Source of the DNA: an uncultured Burkholderiales bacterium
Lineage (GTDB): Bacteria > Pseudomonadota > Gammaproteobacteria > Burkholderiales > Burkholderiaceae_C
DNA length: 64,000 nucleotides
Assembly (NCBI GenBank): GCA_945952065.1
Contig: CAMFGY010000001.1
Span: 1 to 64,000, forward strand
Direction of reading: 5' to 3'
The notes beneath the pieces were generated by a model. It worked only from the letters and a program-made list of their open reading frames with translations, ran no database searches and was not told the origin of the DNA. Shown piece after piece: positions 17,300 through 26,127 of this stretch (positions are counted from its first letter, which is position 1; each line of letters opens with the position of its first letter). The position numbers and the translations under genes were made by a program.

Positions 17300-17317
17300 A
17301 ATGAGCCAAGAGTGTCG

Positions 17318-18010
17318 ATGAGCGAAACCGTTCCCGAATTGCGCCGCGTGCTGCAAGGCAACTTCCCAAACTTGGCCTTGCCCGACGCGGTCTTGCAGCG
17401 CTTGGGCCCACTCGCACCGGTGCGCAAGCTGGCCGCGGGCCGCAGCTTGTTTACCCAGGGGCAGGTGCCGCGTGCCTTTTACGCCGTCGTTGCCGGTGAG
17501 ATCGAAGCGCGCTTCACCGGACCGAACGGCGAGGTCTCCAGCCTGGAGCATGTGCAGTTCCCGCGCTTGTTTGGGCTGGCGGCATTTGCGGCAGAGCAGG
17601 CTTCAAGCTATGAGGCCCTGGCCACGCAGCCCAGCCGCGTGCTGGTGTTGGGCGCCGCGGCTTACACCGTCTTGATGGACGAAATACCGGGCTTTGCGCG
17701 CGCGCTGCTGCGCGAATTTGCGCAACGCTATGGCGGCACGCTGCGACTCTTGGAGGCCTCGCGCCATCGCTCGGCGGCCGAACGCTTCGGCCTGGCGCTT
17801 GCGCAACTCTTGCGAGAACGGGCCGAGGGCGCCCCCGATGCCGAAGGTTGGCAGTGCCTGCGTTCCAGCCAGGCCGAGTTGGCGGCCTTGGCCGGCTTGT
17901 CGCGGCAAACCGTCAATCAAATGTTGGGTGCGGCCGTGGCGGAGGGCTACCTCCGCCTGGGCTACCGGCGCATCTGGGTCCTACAAGCAGGGCTGCGGTC
18001 CCGCGCTTGA
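17318..18010 (+). CDS. Crp/Fnr family transcription regulator
   Basis: The product has 230 residues. ATG at 17318 is preferred over GTG at 17312 because AAGAG lies five bases upstream. The N-terminal cyclic-nucleotide-binding beta-roll runs about 25-135 (RAFYAVVAGEIEARF, then VQFPRLFGLAAF). A dimer helix follows, then a winged helix-turn-helix with the recognition helix in SSQAELAALAGLSRQTVNQM. There is no Cys cluster of the FNR type, so it does not look like an oxygen sensor; the effector is unknown. It faces the DUF2332 gene across a palindrome. Confidence 0.85.
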   Translation: MSETVPELRRVLQGNFPNLALPDAVLQRLGPLAPVRKLAAGRSLFTQGQVPRAFYAVVAGEIEARFTGPNGEVSSLEHVQFPRLFGLAAFAAEQASSYEALATQPSRVLVLGAAAYTVLMDEIPGFARALLREFAQRYGGTLRLLEASRHRSAAERFGLALAQLLRERAEGAPDAEGWQCLRSSQAELAALAGLSRQTVNQMLGAAVAEGYLRLGYRRIWVLQAGLRSRA

Positions 18011-18033
18011 TGACTTGGCTGTGCGGCGCTCGC

Positions 18034-18525
18034 TTACTTCGCCTTCAAAGCCGCCTCAATATCGCCACGCAGCTTCAGCGGCTCGTCATTCGGGGCATAG
18101 CGCTTGATCACCTGACCATCGCGCCCGACCAGGAATTTGGTGAAGTTCCATTTGATGCCCTGGGTGCCCAAGATGCCGGGCGCCTGGGCCTTCAGCCACT
18201 GCCACAAGGGGTGCGCCTCGGCGCCGTTGACCTGCACCTTGGCCATCATGGGGAAGCTGACGCCGTAGTTCAGTTCGCAAAACGAGGCGATTTCATCGTT
18301 GCTGCCCGGGTCTTGGCCACCAAACTCATTGCTGGGGAAGCCCACCACCACCAAGCCTTGCTCGGCATAGTCCTTCCACAGCTGTTCCAGACCTTTGAAC
18401 TGCGGGGTGAAGCCGCAAGCGCTGGCGGTGTTGACGATCAACAAGACCTTGCCGCGCTGGCTGGCCAGATCGGCCGCTTGGCCGTCGATGGAAATCGCTT
18501 GAAAGTCATACACACTGCTGGCCAT
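18034..18525 (-). CDS. Glutathione peroxidase family thiol peroxidase
   Basis: The 163-residue product has the full fold: LLIVNTASACGFTPQF with the peroxidatic Cys37, FPSNEFGGQDPG with the catalytic Gln, and IKWNFTKFLVGRDG with the catalytic Trp and Asn. It reduces hydroperoxides, in bacteria usually with thioredoxin rather than glutathione. A second cysteine in SFCELNY is at the position of the resolving Cys. It lies 31 bases after the EamA gene on the same strand and may be co-transcribed. Confidence 0.92.
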   Translation of the reverse strand: MASSVYDFQAISIDGQAADLASQRGKVLLIVNTASACGFTPQFKGLEQLWKDYAEQGLVVVGFPSNEFGGQDPGSNDEIASFCELNYGVSFPMMAKVQVNGAEAHPLWQWLKAQAPGILGTQGIKWNFTKFLVGRDGQVIKRYAPNDEPLKLRGDIEAALKAK

Positions 18526-18556
18526 ATCGGGTGCTCCTGGGGCTCAATCGGAGGAA

Positions 18557-19441
18557 TCAGGGCGTGATGGTAGCTGCCTCGCTCTTTCTTTGCCGCTCCA
18601 GGGCGGCCAACAGGGCGGCCGCCAAAATGCAAGCGCCCCCCACACCGGTTTTCAAGTCCAGATGCCCGCCGCCCAGCCAGATCGCCGAAACGGCGGCCAC
18701 CGGCACCTCGGTCAGCATGACGATGGCCGTGACATTGGCCGGCAAGCGCCCCGCGCCATATTGCAGCGAGAGGTTGGACAAAAAGAACAACAAAGCCATG
18801 CCAGCCAAGGGCAGCAACCACACCGGGCCCGGCAGGCTGGGCCAAGCCACCAAGCCAGCCCCCGCCATCAAACTGGCCGACAGGCCCGCTACCAACACAC
18901 CGCCACTGAACATGGCCAGCGCTCGCGCATGGGCGCCGCGATGCGCTTCGCGCCGCAACATCACATTGTTGAGCGCAAAGGTAAAGCCCCCCAACAAGCC
19001 TAGGCCATCGGCCAAGCTGGACGGCCAGGGCAAACCGCCCCCCTCGGGCGCCAGCACAAAGGCCGCGCCTCCCAGCGCCAAGACCATGCGCAAACCGGCC
19101 AGTGCCGTCAGCCGCTCGCCCAAGATCCAACGGGCCAGCAGCACGGCCCATAAAGGCATCAGATAAAACAACAAGACCACCCGCACCACATCGCCCAACG
19201 CCACGCCCCAGTTGAAGGCGGTGTTGGTGACCCCGGCGGCCAACATGATCATCCACAAGCTCGGTGTGCTCAGAAATTCGCGCCAAGCACGCCACTGGCT
19301 CAGGCTGATCACACCCAAAGACAAGATGTACAGCGTGACCGTGGTCCACAAAGGATGCAAGCCGGCTTCAGAAAACTGCCGGAACGGCCACCAAGACAGC
19401 CCCCAGATCAGGGCGTTGAACATCAAGGCAAGAATGGGCAT
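18557..19441 (-). CDS. EamA/DMT family permease
   Basis: This 294-residue protein has ten hydrophobic helices arranged as two EamA repeats. Repeat 1 begins LMFNALIWGLSWWPFRQF and ends LLARWILGERLT; repeat 2 begins LADGLGLLGGFTFALNNVML and ends TEVPVAAVSAIWLGGG. The family exports amino acids, purines or other small metabolites; the substrate cannot be assigned. Upstream is a 268-base non-coding gap with a hairpin. Confidence 0.85.
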   Translation of the reverse strand: MPILALMFNALIWGLSWWPFRQFSEAGLHPLWTTVTLYILSLGVISLSQWRAWREFLSTPSLWMIMLAAGVTNTAFNWGVALGDVVRVVLLFYLMPLWAVLLARWILGERLTALAGLRMVLALGGAAFVLAPEGGGLPWPSSLADGLGLLGGFTFALNNVMLRREAHRGAHARALAMFSGGVLVAGLSASLMAGAGLVAWPSLPGPVWLLPLAGMALLFFLSNLSLQYGAGRLPANVTAIVMLTEVPVAAVSAIWLGGGHLDLKTGVGGACILAAALLAALERQRKSEAATITP

Positions 19442-19571
19442 GGGGAGGTGATCGGGAGAGGAAGCGGCGGCTGGGACGCCCTGGGTTGGTCGCTAGCAAC
19501 ACCTGACCCCAAAAAGACGCTGACAAACAATGCTGGGCCGGCCAACAATGCCCAGGGTTTATAGCATGGTG

Positions 19572-19606
19572 AAAACTGCCGACTTGAAGATTGGCGTCGC
19601 AGTTTT
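19572..19606. promoter_or_regulatory. Hairpin in 268-base divergent gap
   Basis: AAAACTGC-C-GAC pairs with GTCGCAGTTTT around a 12-base loop. The 19442-19709 gap separates the divergent EamA and SGNH genes. The hairpin ends in TTTT on both strands, so it could be a weak terminator or an operator. I see no other feature in the gap. Confidence 0.4.
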
Positions 19607-19709
19607 GAGATAGGCTTGCGCGGCGCGTCAGACCGCGGGCTTTTTCTCGCGTGCTACTGCCTGGCTTTCGCAACGCTTGTCGCTTTTTGCTTAAAAGGGA
19701 GAGTCTCTC

Positions 19710-20651
19710 TTGGATCATCTGGCCTGCTTTACACCGGGGGACCTCGCGTCCGCGTCGGCACCTGACCTGGGCACCTACCGCTGGCGCTTGCTGGCGCAGG
19801 GGGATTCCTGGTTCTCAACGGCAGCCGCGAAGCTCAACGCCCATGCCAATTTGCTGCAAGAGATGGTCTTCAAGCAGCCCGCCTGCGCCATCAACTGCGC
19901 CGGCTCGGGCGAGGCCCTCAGTCATATGGTGGATTTGGAGTCGGCGCCTGACTTTGTGCGCTTGCTCAGCAGTGACGACGCCCCAGCCTGGGACGGCGTG
20001 CTGCTGTCCGTCGGCGGCAATGACCTGATCGCCGCCGCGCAAACCCCCGCACACACCGCCGACGGTCAAGACGTGCCCCTGCATCTGCGCCTGCTGCGCC
20101 GCCAAACCGAATGGGGTCCCCCATCGGCCGGCGTGGCCCGCTATTTCTCTGAACCCGGCTGGACCACGTACTGCGACTATCTGCGTACCAATGTGCGGCA
20201 TTTGCTGACGCTGCGCGACCAAGGCCCATCGGCCGGCAAGCCGGTCTTCATGCACTGCTACGCCGTGCCCATGCCTCGGCCGGCCGGCGCGGAGGACGCC
20301 GGTCTGGGCGCCTCCGGCCCTTGGCTGTACCCGGCACTGAAGGCCTGCGCCTTGCCCAGCGCCGACTGGGCCGCCGTAAGCCGCCTGATGGTGTTCCATC
20401 TGGCCCAACTGCTCAAAAGCATGGCCGCCGACAAGGACCAGTTCCCGGGCCTGCATGTGTTTGACTCCACCGCCGTGCCCTTGGCCCCCGCCACCCCGGG
20501 CTCCAGTGGCAGTAGCGGCGACTGGCACAACGAGATCCACCTCAACCACAGCGGCTGCCTGAAAATCGCCCGCGCCTGGTCCGAGAACATCGAAGAAGTG
20601 CTCAGCGGCGTCAAACACGTCGAGCCGAGCAACGGCCGCCGCAAGGGCTGA
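19710..20651 (+). CDS. SGNH/GDSL-type hydrolase-like protein
   Basis: The product has 313 residues. It starts with TTG at 19710, supported by AAGGGAGAG upstream. SGNH blocks are visible: block I LLAQGDSWFS (Ser nucleophile in G-D-S), block III VGGNDLIAA (Gly-Asn-Asp) and block V HNEIHLNHSG, placing the catalytic His near the C-terminus. There is no signal peptide, so it would act in the cytoplasm unless secreted another way. Such proteins are esterases, lipases or deacetylases; the substrate is unknown. It ends just before a strong bidirectional terminator. Confidence 0.72.
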   Translation: MDHLACFTPGDLASASAPDLGTYRWRLLAQGDSWFSTAAAKLNAHANLLQEMVFKQPACAINCAGSGEALSHMVDLESAPDFVRLLSSDDAPAWDGVLLSVGGNDLIAAAQTPAHTADGQDVPLHLRLLRRQTEWGPPSAGVARYFSEPGWTTYCDYLRTNVRHLLTLRDQGPSAGKPVFMHCYAVPMPRPAGAEDAGLGASGPWLYPALKACALPSADWAAVSRLMVFHLAQLLKSMAADKDQFPGLHVFDSTAVPLAPATPGSSGSSGDWHNEIHLNHSGCLKIARAWSENIEEVLSGVKHVEPSNGRRKG

Positions 20652-20671
20652 GGCCGACGCGCAAGAGCAAA

Positions 20672-20708
20672 AAACGGCGGGAGGCCTTGCGCAGGCCTCC
20701 CGCCGTTT
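20672..20708. terminator. Strong bidirectional terminator
   Basis: A perfect 15-base stem (AAACGGCGGGAGGCC with GGCCTCCCGCCGTTT) and a 7-base loop lie between the convergent SGNH and lplT genes. A and T tracts lie on both sides. Confidence 0.92.
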
Positions 20709-20730
20709 GTGTTTCAGGGACGTGCTTTCC

Positions 20731-22011
20731 TCAATGGCACTCGTCGCAGCGCGCCAGTTCTTCCAGGCGCGCCACTTCGGCGCCGTGGTGCTTCAGATTG
20801 CTTTGGTGCCAGCGGTAGACCAGGTACATGGTCAGCGCGACGATCAGGCCGAAGATGCCGATGGCGGTGAAGGTGGACAGGCCCAGCTTGGCCATGCCGG
20901 TGTAGAGCGCGCCCAGGCCCAGGATGCAGGCCTGCTCATTGAAGTTCTGCACCGCAATGGAGCGGCCCGCGCCCATCAGATTGTGGCCGCGGTGCTGTAG
21001 CAAGGCATTCATGGGCACCACCAAGAAGCCGCCAATCAAGCCCAGCACCACCAAAAATGGCACGGCCACCCACACATTGGTGACCAGATTCAGGCCCATC
21101 ACCAAGACGCCGATGCCAATGCCCAGCGGGATGACCTTGGTGGCGGCGTCCAGTCGCATCACCGAGGCGGCAATCACCGCGCCCGCCACGGTGCCAATCG
21201 CCACCACACCGGCCAGGTTGGAGGCCTGGGTGGTGGTGTAGCCCAGGGCCACGGCGGCCCAAGGGAAGACGATGATGCGCATATTGCCGGAGACGCCCCA
21301 GAACAGCGTGGTGGTGGCCAAGGAGATTTGACCGAGCTTGTCTTTCCAGAGGCGCGAATTGCAATCGGCAAAGTCACGCACCAAGGCGAGCGGGCCATGG
21401 CCCAGCGGCTGCAGCGGGGCCTCTGTGCGCGGGATGTAGAGATTGAAGGCGGCCGCAATGATGTAGAGCAGCACGATGCTGGCAATGGCCGCCTCGGGCG
21501 GGGTGTCGATGCCGGTGTCGATGAAGGGCAGGTCCAGGCCCAGCAGCGCCGGCGCCAGATGCGGGCCAACCAACTGGCCGCCCAGCAAGATGCCCAAAAC
21601 CACCGAGGCAATCGTCAAGCCTTCCATCCAACCATTGGCCTTGACCAATTGCGAGGGCGGCAACAGCTCGGTCAAGATGCCGTATTTGGCCGGCGAGTAG
21701 GCGGCGGCACCCAGCCCCACAATCGCGTAAGACAGCAGCGGATGGGTGCCAAACAGCATCATCAAGCAGCCGGCAATCTTGATCAGGTTCGAATAGAACA
21801 TGACCTTGCCCTTGGGCACGGCATCGGCAAAAGCGCCCACAAAAGGTGCCAACACCACATAAAACAGCGCAAACATTGGCCCCAGGGCAGGAATCTGCCA
21901 AGCCGGCGAGCCGGTGCTCTTGAGCAGTTCGATCGCCCCGACCAGCAAAGCTTGATCAGCCAGCGAGCTGAAGAACTGCGCTGACATGATGGTGGAAAAG
22001 CCTTTTTTCAT
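20731..22011 (-). CDS. lplT: Lysophospholipid transporter LplT
   Basis: This 426-residue MFS protein has the LplT hallmarks: MSAQFFSSLADQALLVGAIE at the N-terminus, ALGPMFALFYVVLAPFVGAF, and AAYSPAKYGILTELLPPSQL, the loop shared by LplT proteins. It flips lysophospholipids from the outer to the inner leaflet of the inner membrane for re-acylation. Its usual partner acyltransferase (aas) is not adjacent. It is divergent from alr across a 161-base gap; the lplT-alr neighbourhood is common in Burkholderiales. The C-terminus ends in a small Cys/His cluster (RCDECH). Confidence 0.92.
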   Translation of the reverse strand: MKKGFSTIMSAQFFSSLADQALLVGAIELLKSTGSPAWQIPALGPMFALFYVVLAPFVGAFADAVPKGKVMFYSNLIKIAGCLMMLFGTHPLLSYAIVGLGAAAYSPAKYGILTELLPPSQLVKANGWMEGLTIASVVLGILLGGQLVGPHLAPALLGLDLPFIDTGIDTPPEAAIASIVLLYIIAAAFNLYIPRTEAPLQPLGHGPLALVRDFADCNSRLWKDKLGQISLATTTLFWGVSGNMRIIVFPWAAVALGYTTTQASNLAGVVAIGTVAGAVIAASVMRLDAATKVIPLGIGIGVLVMGLNLVTNVWVAVPFLVVLGLIGGFLVVPMNALLQHRGHNLMGAGRSIAVQNFNEQACILGLGALYTGMAKLGLSTFTAIGIFGLIVALTMYLVYRWHQSNLKHHGAEVARLEELARCDECH

Positions 22012-22172
22012 GAACCCAATCGATACTGCGAGAGATTCGCGCCGGCACCCATGCGGGGGCTGCTGGAGACCGGGCTCACAACAAGCGCTGCGCCGGGTTT
22101 ATAGCATGCAGGGCTTGCGCGAGCTTGGCTTTGGTCACGCCACTGCCGCGAGGCGGTGCCACAATTCGGCCC

Positions 22173-23285
22173 ATGCCACGTCCTATTGAAGCCCTGATCC
22201 ACGTTCCAAACTTGGCCCACAACCTGGCCCGCGCGCGCGCTTGCGCGCCGGATGCGCAGGTCTGGGCCGTCGTCAAAGCCAATGCCTATGGCCATGGCAT
22301 CGAGCATGTGTACGAAGGCCTGCGCGCCGCCGATGGGTTTGCGCTCTTGGATTTCGACGAGGCCCAGCGCATCCGTGCCTTGGGCTGGCGCGGCCCCATC
22401 TTGCTGCTGGAAGGCTGTTTTGAAGCCCGCGATCTGGAGCTTTGCTCGCGGCTGAAGCTTTGGCATGCGGTGCATTGCGAGCAGCAGATCGACTGGCTGG
22501 CCATGCACAAAACCCATGAGCCGCATCGCGTTTTCTTGAAGCTCAACAGCGGCATGAACCGGCTGGGTTTTGCGCCGCAAGCCTTCCGCGCCGCCTGGAC
22601 ACGCTTGAACGCCCTGCCCCAGGTCGATGAAATCTCGCTGATGACGCATTTTTCTGATGCCGACGCGCTGCGCTTCGGCAAAGACGGCATCCAGCACCAG
22701 CTCGACATCTTCAACCAAGTCTGCGCCGATCTGCCGGGCGAGCGCACGGTCTCCAACAGCGCCGCCACGCTGCGCCACACCGCCCGGGTGAACAGCGACT
22801 GGGTGCGCGCCGGCATCATGACTTACGGTGGCGTGCCCGATTACCCCGAGCACGGCCCCGAGCATTGGGATCTGCGCCCCGGCATGACCCTGCGCTCCAA
22901 GATCATCGGCACCCAAGACCTGCAGCCCGGTGACACCGTGGGCTATGGCAGCAGCTTCACCGCCAGCCAGCCCATGCGCATTGGCATCGTCGCCTGCGGC
23001 TATGCCGATGGCTATCCGCGCCATGTGCCCAGCGGCTCGCCCATTCTGGTGGACGGCCTGCGCACCACCACCGTCGGGCGGGTGTCCATGGACATGTTGG
23101 CCGTTGACCTGAGCGCCCTGCCCGCCAGCGCCGGTTTCGGCAGCGAAGTGACGCTCTGGGGCCGCGGCCCCAAGGGGCAGGTCTTGCCCATCGACGAAGT
23201 GGCCAAGGCCGCGGGCACGATTGGCTATGAGCTGATGTGCGCGCTGTCCAAGCGGGTGCCGGTGACCGTCGAGCACATGGCCTGA
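22173..23285 (+). CDS. alr: Alanine racemase
   Basis: This 370-residue PLP enzyme interconverts L- and D-alanine for peptidoglycan synthesis. The start at 22173 gives the usual N-terminus. The PLP-binding lysine is Lys35 in AVVKANAYGHG. FLKLNSGMNRLGF and LMTHFSDAD are family segments in the barrel. The second catalytic residue, Tyr in VGYGSSFTA, and RVSMDMLAVDL are in the C-terminal beta domain. It is one residue set away from nothing unusual: length and all active-site motifs are normal. arfB follows on the same strand after 26 bases. Confidence 0.96.
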   Translation: MPRPIEALIHVPNLAHNLARARACAPDAQVWAVVKANAYGHGIEHVYEGLRAADGFALLDFDEAQRIRALGWRGPILLLEGCFEARDLELCSRLKLWHAVHCEQQIDWLAMHKTHEPHRVFLKLNSGMNRLGFAPQAFRAAWTRLNALPQVDEISLMTHFSDADALRFGKDGIQHQLDIFNQVCADLPGERTVSNSAATLRHTARVNSDWVRAGIMTYGGVPDYPEHGPEHWDLRPGMTLRSKIIGTQDLQPGDTVGYGSSFTASQPMRIGIVACGYADGYPRHVPSGSPILVDGLRTTTVGRVSMDMLAVDLSALPASAGFGSEVTLWGRGPKGQVLPIDEVAKAAGTIGYELMCALSKRVPVTVEHMA

Positions 23286-23311
23286 TGCGCCATGCACCAG
23301 CGGCCTGAGCG

Positions 23312-23716
23312 GTGAACCTGCACTGGACCCCGGCCGAATGGGAGCTGGACTTCAGCTTCATCCGCGCCAGTGGCCCGGGCGGGCAAAACGTCAACAAGGT
23401 GTCCAGTGCGGTGCATCTGCGCTTTGACATCCGACGCTCAAGCCTGCCGCCCATCATCAAGGAGCGGCTGTTGGGCTTGTCCGATCAACGGCTCACCCAA
23501 GACGGATCCCTCGTCATCAAGGCGCAAGCCTCGCGAAGCCAAGAACAAAACCGCGCCGACGCGGTGGCCCGCCTGATCGAATTGGTGCAAAGCGTGGCCC
23601 ACACCCCCAAGGCGCGTCGGGCCACCAAGCCGACCTGGGGCTCGCAACAGCGCCGGCTCGAGGGCAAGAGCCTGCGCAGCGGCATCAAGGCCGGGCGCGC
23701 AAAAACGCTGTACTGA
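23312..23716 (+). CDS. arfB: Alternative ribosome-rescue factor ArfB (YaeJ)
   Basis: The product has 134 residues. It starts with GTG at 23312; the ribosome site is weak. The catalytic GGQ tripeptide is at residues 23-25 in SGPGGQNVNKVSS. The C-terminus is a long basic tail (KARRATKPTWGSQQRRLEGK and SGIKAGRAK) that in ArfB enters the empty mRNA channel of stalled ribosomes. It hydrolyses peptidyl-tRNA on non-stop ribosomes. It lies 26 bases after alr and may be co-transcribed with it. Confidence 0.93.
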   Translation: MNLHWTPAEWELDFSFIRASGPGGQNVNKVSSAVHLRFDIRRSSLPPIIKERLLGLSDQRLTQDGSLVIKAQASRSQEQNRADAVARLIELVQSVAHTPKARRATKPTWGSQQRRLEGKSLRSGIKAGRAKTLY

Positions 23717-23757
23717 GCTGAGCCGCGGCCTGCTTGATCGCCGACCTGACTTCGCGC

Positions 23758-24204
23758 TCAAAGCCGCATTGCGATCGCCACACGGTTGAGGGCATTCATG
23801 GTGGCGGCGGCCAGGGTCAGATCCGCGATGGCCTGCGCGTCGAAATGCGCTTGCAATGCCGCAAAGTCTTCATCGCTGGCTTGGCTCGCGGCAATGTCGG
23901 TGAGCGCCTCGGCCCAATGCAGGGCCGCCCGTTCCGCCGGGCTGAAGCGCGGGCTGACCTGCCAGCCGGCCAAGGCGTCCAGGCGTTCTTGGCTTTCGCC
24001 GCGGGCTCGCAGCGCTTTGCTGTGCATCTCCAGGCAAAAAGCGCAACCATTGATTTGCGACACCCGCAGATACACCAATTCCACCAATCCCAGTCCCACG
24101 GCACTCTGGGCCAAGGCCTCTTTGGCTTGGCGCAGGCCTTGCACCGCGGCGCCCGACAGTTGTTCGAAGGGCAGGCGCAATCCGGCTTGAGGGGCGGCGC
24201 TCAT
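23758..24204 (-). CDS. AhpD-like carboxymuconolactone decarboxylase family protein
   Basis: The product has 148 residues. The start at 24204 overlaps the stop of the upstream DUF2798 gene (ATGA). The redox motif is C54-A-F-C57-x-x-x-H in NGCAFCLEMHSKALR, the AhpD-type alkylhydroperoxidase core; LVYLRVSQINGC before it and AALHWAEALTDI after it are also typical. It is a cytoplasmic peroxidase-like or thiol-redox protein. With the membrane protein upstream and a divergent LysR gene it forms a small regulated unit. Confidence 0.88.
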   Translation of the reverse strand: MSAAPQAGLRLPFEQLSGAAVQGLRQAKEALAQSAVGLGLVELVYLRVSQINGCAFCLEMHSKALRARGESQERLDALAGWQVSPRFSPAERAALHWAEALTDIAASQASDEDFAALQAHFDAQAIADLTLAAATMNALNRVAIAMRL

Positions 24205-24458
24205 GCGCGCAACTCCTGCGCCATCACTGGGGTCAGGCGCGCTAACAGTCGTTGACTGAAGCGCTGCACGCTCGGGGCGGTAAGCAGCACGATCACACAG
24301 GCCGCTGGCCAAGCCAGCACAAAAGCGTGCAGCCAGCGCGTCAGGAACTGCGGGCCAAAGCCCAAGTTCACCCAAGTGACCCAGCCGGTCATCAACAAAG
24401 ACATTTGCAAAGACATCAGCAGGGCGAAAACCCAGCGAAGTCGGGTGGCGGCAGACAT
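24201..24458 (-). CDS. DUF2798-like small membrane protein
   Basis: This 85-residue product is two transmembrane helices (VFALLMSLQMSLLMTGWVTW and LHAFVLAWPAACVIVLLTAP), the DUF2798 pattern. Function in this family is unknown. The stop overlaps the start of the AhpD-like gene, so the two are translated together. It is divergent from a LysR regulator that probably controls it. Confidence 0.75.
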   Translation of the reverse strand: MSAATRLRWVFALLMSLQMSLLMTGWVTWVNLGFGPQFLTRWLHAFVLAWPAACVIVLLTAPSVQRFSQRLLARLTPVMAQELRA

Positions 24459-24526
24459 GGCCTACTCCTGAAGTTCAAACAGGGCTAGAGCCTAATCAAT
24501 CTCCAAAAATGAAACTACACTGTATT

Positions 24527-24546
24527 TTTGAATCTTAAATTTCAAA
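24527..24546. promoter_or_regulatory. Probable LysR-type operator
   Basis: TTTGAA-N8-TTCAAA is an interrupted palindrome in an A+T-rich part of the 98-base gap between the divergent DUF2798 and LysR genes. The position just before the regulator start fits autoregulation and activation of the divergent operon. Confidence 0.5.
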
Positions 24547-24556
24547 TTTGGCGCTT

Positions 24557-25456
24557 ATGTTGGACGACTTGGCCTTGTTTGTGGCGATTGTTGAGGCGGG
24601 CAGCTTGCGTGCTGCGGCCCAGTCCGTCGGGCTGCCGGCGGCCAAAGTCACCCGCCGGCTGCAAGCGCTGGAACAAGCGCTGAATTGCCGCTTGCTGCAC
24701 CGCAGCGCCCGGCGTCTCTTGCCCACGCCAGAGGGCTTGCAGTACTACGAACAATGCCGCCCCCTGCTGCATGCGCTGCAACAGACCACCCAATCGCTGG
24801 ACGCCAATCTGAACCAGCTGCGTGGCACGGTGCGGGTGCTGGCCCCCATCAATTTGGCCAACGGGCCGCTGCGCGATATGTGGGGCCCGTTCCTGCAAGC
24901 GCATCCCGAGATTCAGCTGGAATTGCAGCTGAGCAATAAAACCGAAGACCTGCTCGGCAGCGCCGCGGACTTGGCCATACGCGCCGGGCCGCTGAGCGAC
25001 TCCTCCTTCGGCCAACGGCGCCTCGGCGCGGTGCGCAACGTCTTGGTGGCCGCGCCGGACTATCTGGCGCGGCAGCCCGCACCGCAAAGCCCAGATGAAG
25101 TCAGCCAGCACGCCTGCATCATCAATGAGCCCGTGACCGAGTGGCGCTTCAGCCATCGCCACAGCGGCGCCGAGGCCAAGTTCGTGCCGCAGGGGCGCTT
25201 GCGCGTCAACGAGACCCAGCTGGCCGTGCATCTGGCCTGCAGCGGCATCGGTCTGCTTTACTGCCCGGCAACCCTGGTTGCGGCGGAACTGCAAGCCGGC
25301 CGCCTGCTGGAGCTCATGCCCGAGTGGGCGGGTGAATTGCGCATCATCAGCGCCGTCTGGCCACACAGCCGCAGCATGCCGGCCCGTGTGCGCGCCCTGC
25401 TGGACCATTTGATCGCCTTCACCGCCGCCCATCCCCTGTTGAATCCGCAGGACTGA
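24557..25456 (+). CDS. LysR family transcription regulator
   Basis: The product has 299 residues. ATG at 24557 is chosen over an in-frame TTG nine bases earlier. The N-terminal winged helix-turn-helix reads LALFVAIVEAGSLRAAAQSV then PAAKVTRRLQALEQAL, followed by the effector domain from about 90 (GTVRVLAPINLANGPL). It is in the branch with CrgA/DmlR-type regulators. It is divergent from the DUF2798/AhpD-like operon and probably controls it through the palindrome at 24527-24546. The effector is unknown. Confidence 0.88.
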   Translation: MLDDLALFVAIVEAGSLRAAAQSVGLPAAKVTRRLQALEQALNCRLLHRSARRLLPTPEGLQYYEQCRPLLHALQQTTQSLDANLNQLRGTVRVLAPINLANGPLRDMWGPFLQAHPEIQLELQLSNKTEDLLGSAADLAIRAGPLSDSSFGQRRLGAVRNVLVAAPDYLARQPAPQSPDEVSQHACIINEPVTEWRFSHRHSGAEAKFVPQGRLRVNETQLAVHLACSGIGLLYCPATLVAAELQAGRLLELMPEWAGELRIISAVWPHSRSMPARVRALLDHLIAFTAAHPLLNPQD

Positions 25457-25618
25457 GCCTGAGGGCGAGGCCAGCGCAAGCCCGCTGACGGCCCCTGGTT
25501 TTCACCGACCATGCGGCGTGCGCTGCAGTTCATCGCATGCAGCTCGCCAGCAGCCCCCGCCGCCCGGCAGACTTGCCCGCAAGACAGAGCCATTTCCCCT
25601 GTCGGCAAGGAGCCTCTC

Positions 25619-26035
25619 ATGTCACTCAGCAACGAATTCGAACGTCTGGCCGACTTGCATCAGCGCGGACATCTGACGGACGAGGAATACAGCCGCGCCA
25701 AAGCGCGCTTGCTCGGTCAAGCCGAGGCCGATGCCCAGCAGGCCAAAGCCAGCAAAAACAGCCCAAGCAGCCCAAGCCCCCAACAAGCCGGGCTGGGCGG
25801 CGCCATCAATCGCTTGCAACGCAGTCGTGAAGACCGTTGGCTGGGCGGCGTTTGTGGCGGGCTGAGCCAAATCAGCGGCATGGCGGCTTGGCTCTGGCGT
25901 TTGATCTTTGTGCTGATGCTGCCCTGCCACGGCATCAGTGCGGTGGTCTATTTGCTGCTCTGGGCCTTGGTGCCCGAACGACCGGCGCCCTTGCCAGCGC
26001 TCGAGTGGAATGGCGGCGAACAAAAACAAGGCTGA
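25619..26035 (+). CDS. SHOCT plus PspC domain membrane protein
   Basis: The product has 138 residues. The start at 25619 follows AAGGAG. Residues 5-33 form a SHOCT-type short helical domain (FERLADLHQRGHLTDEEYSR). After a Ser/Pro/Gln linker the PspC domain covers about 70-125: RWLGGVCGGLSQISG, then WLWRLIFVLMLP and a second helix AVVYLLLWALVPE. PspC proteins act in envelope-stress signalling, but no pspA, pspB or pspF is nearby. It ends 92 bases before the kinase gene. The preceding gap (25457-25618) shows nothing notable. Confidence 0.82.
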   Translation: MSLSNEFERLADLHQRGHLTDEEYSRAKARLLGQAEADAQQAKASKNSPSSPSPQQAGLGGAINRLQRSREDRWLGGVCGGLSQISGMAAWLWRLIFVLMLPCHGISAVVYLLLWALVPERPAPLPALEWNGGEQKQG

Positions 26036-26127
26036 TCTTGACCTACTCGCGGGTCTAAAACCGGGTGGGGGCAGTAGCATCCAGGGCTCATGCCCCCACG
26101 ACCGGCTACCTCAACTCGACCCGCGGT

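Noticed and set aside
18438-19349. Minus-strand 303-codon frame across EamA and Gpx
   Set aside because: Out of frame with two clear genes; no family signal.
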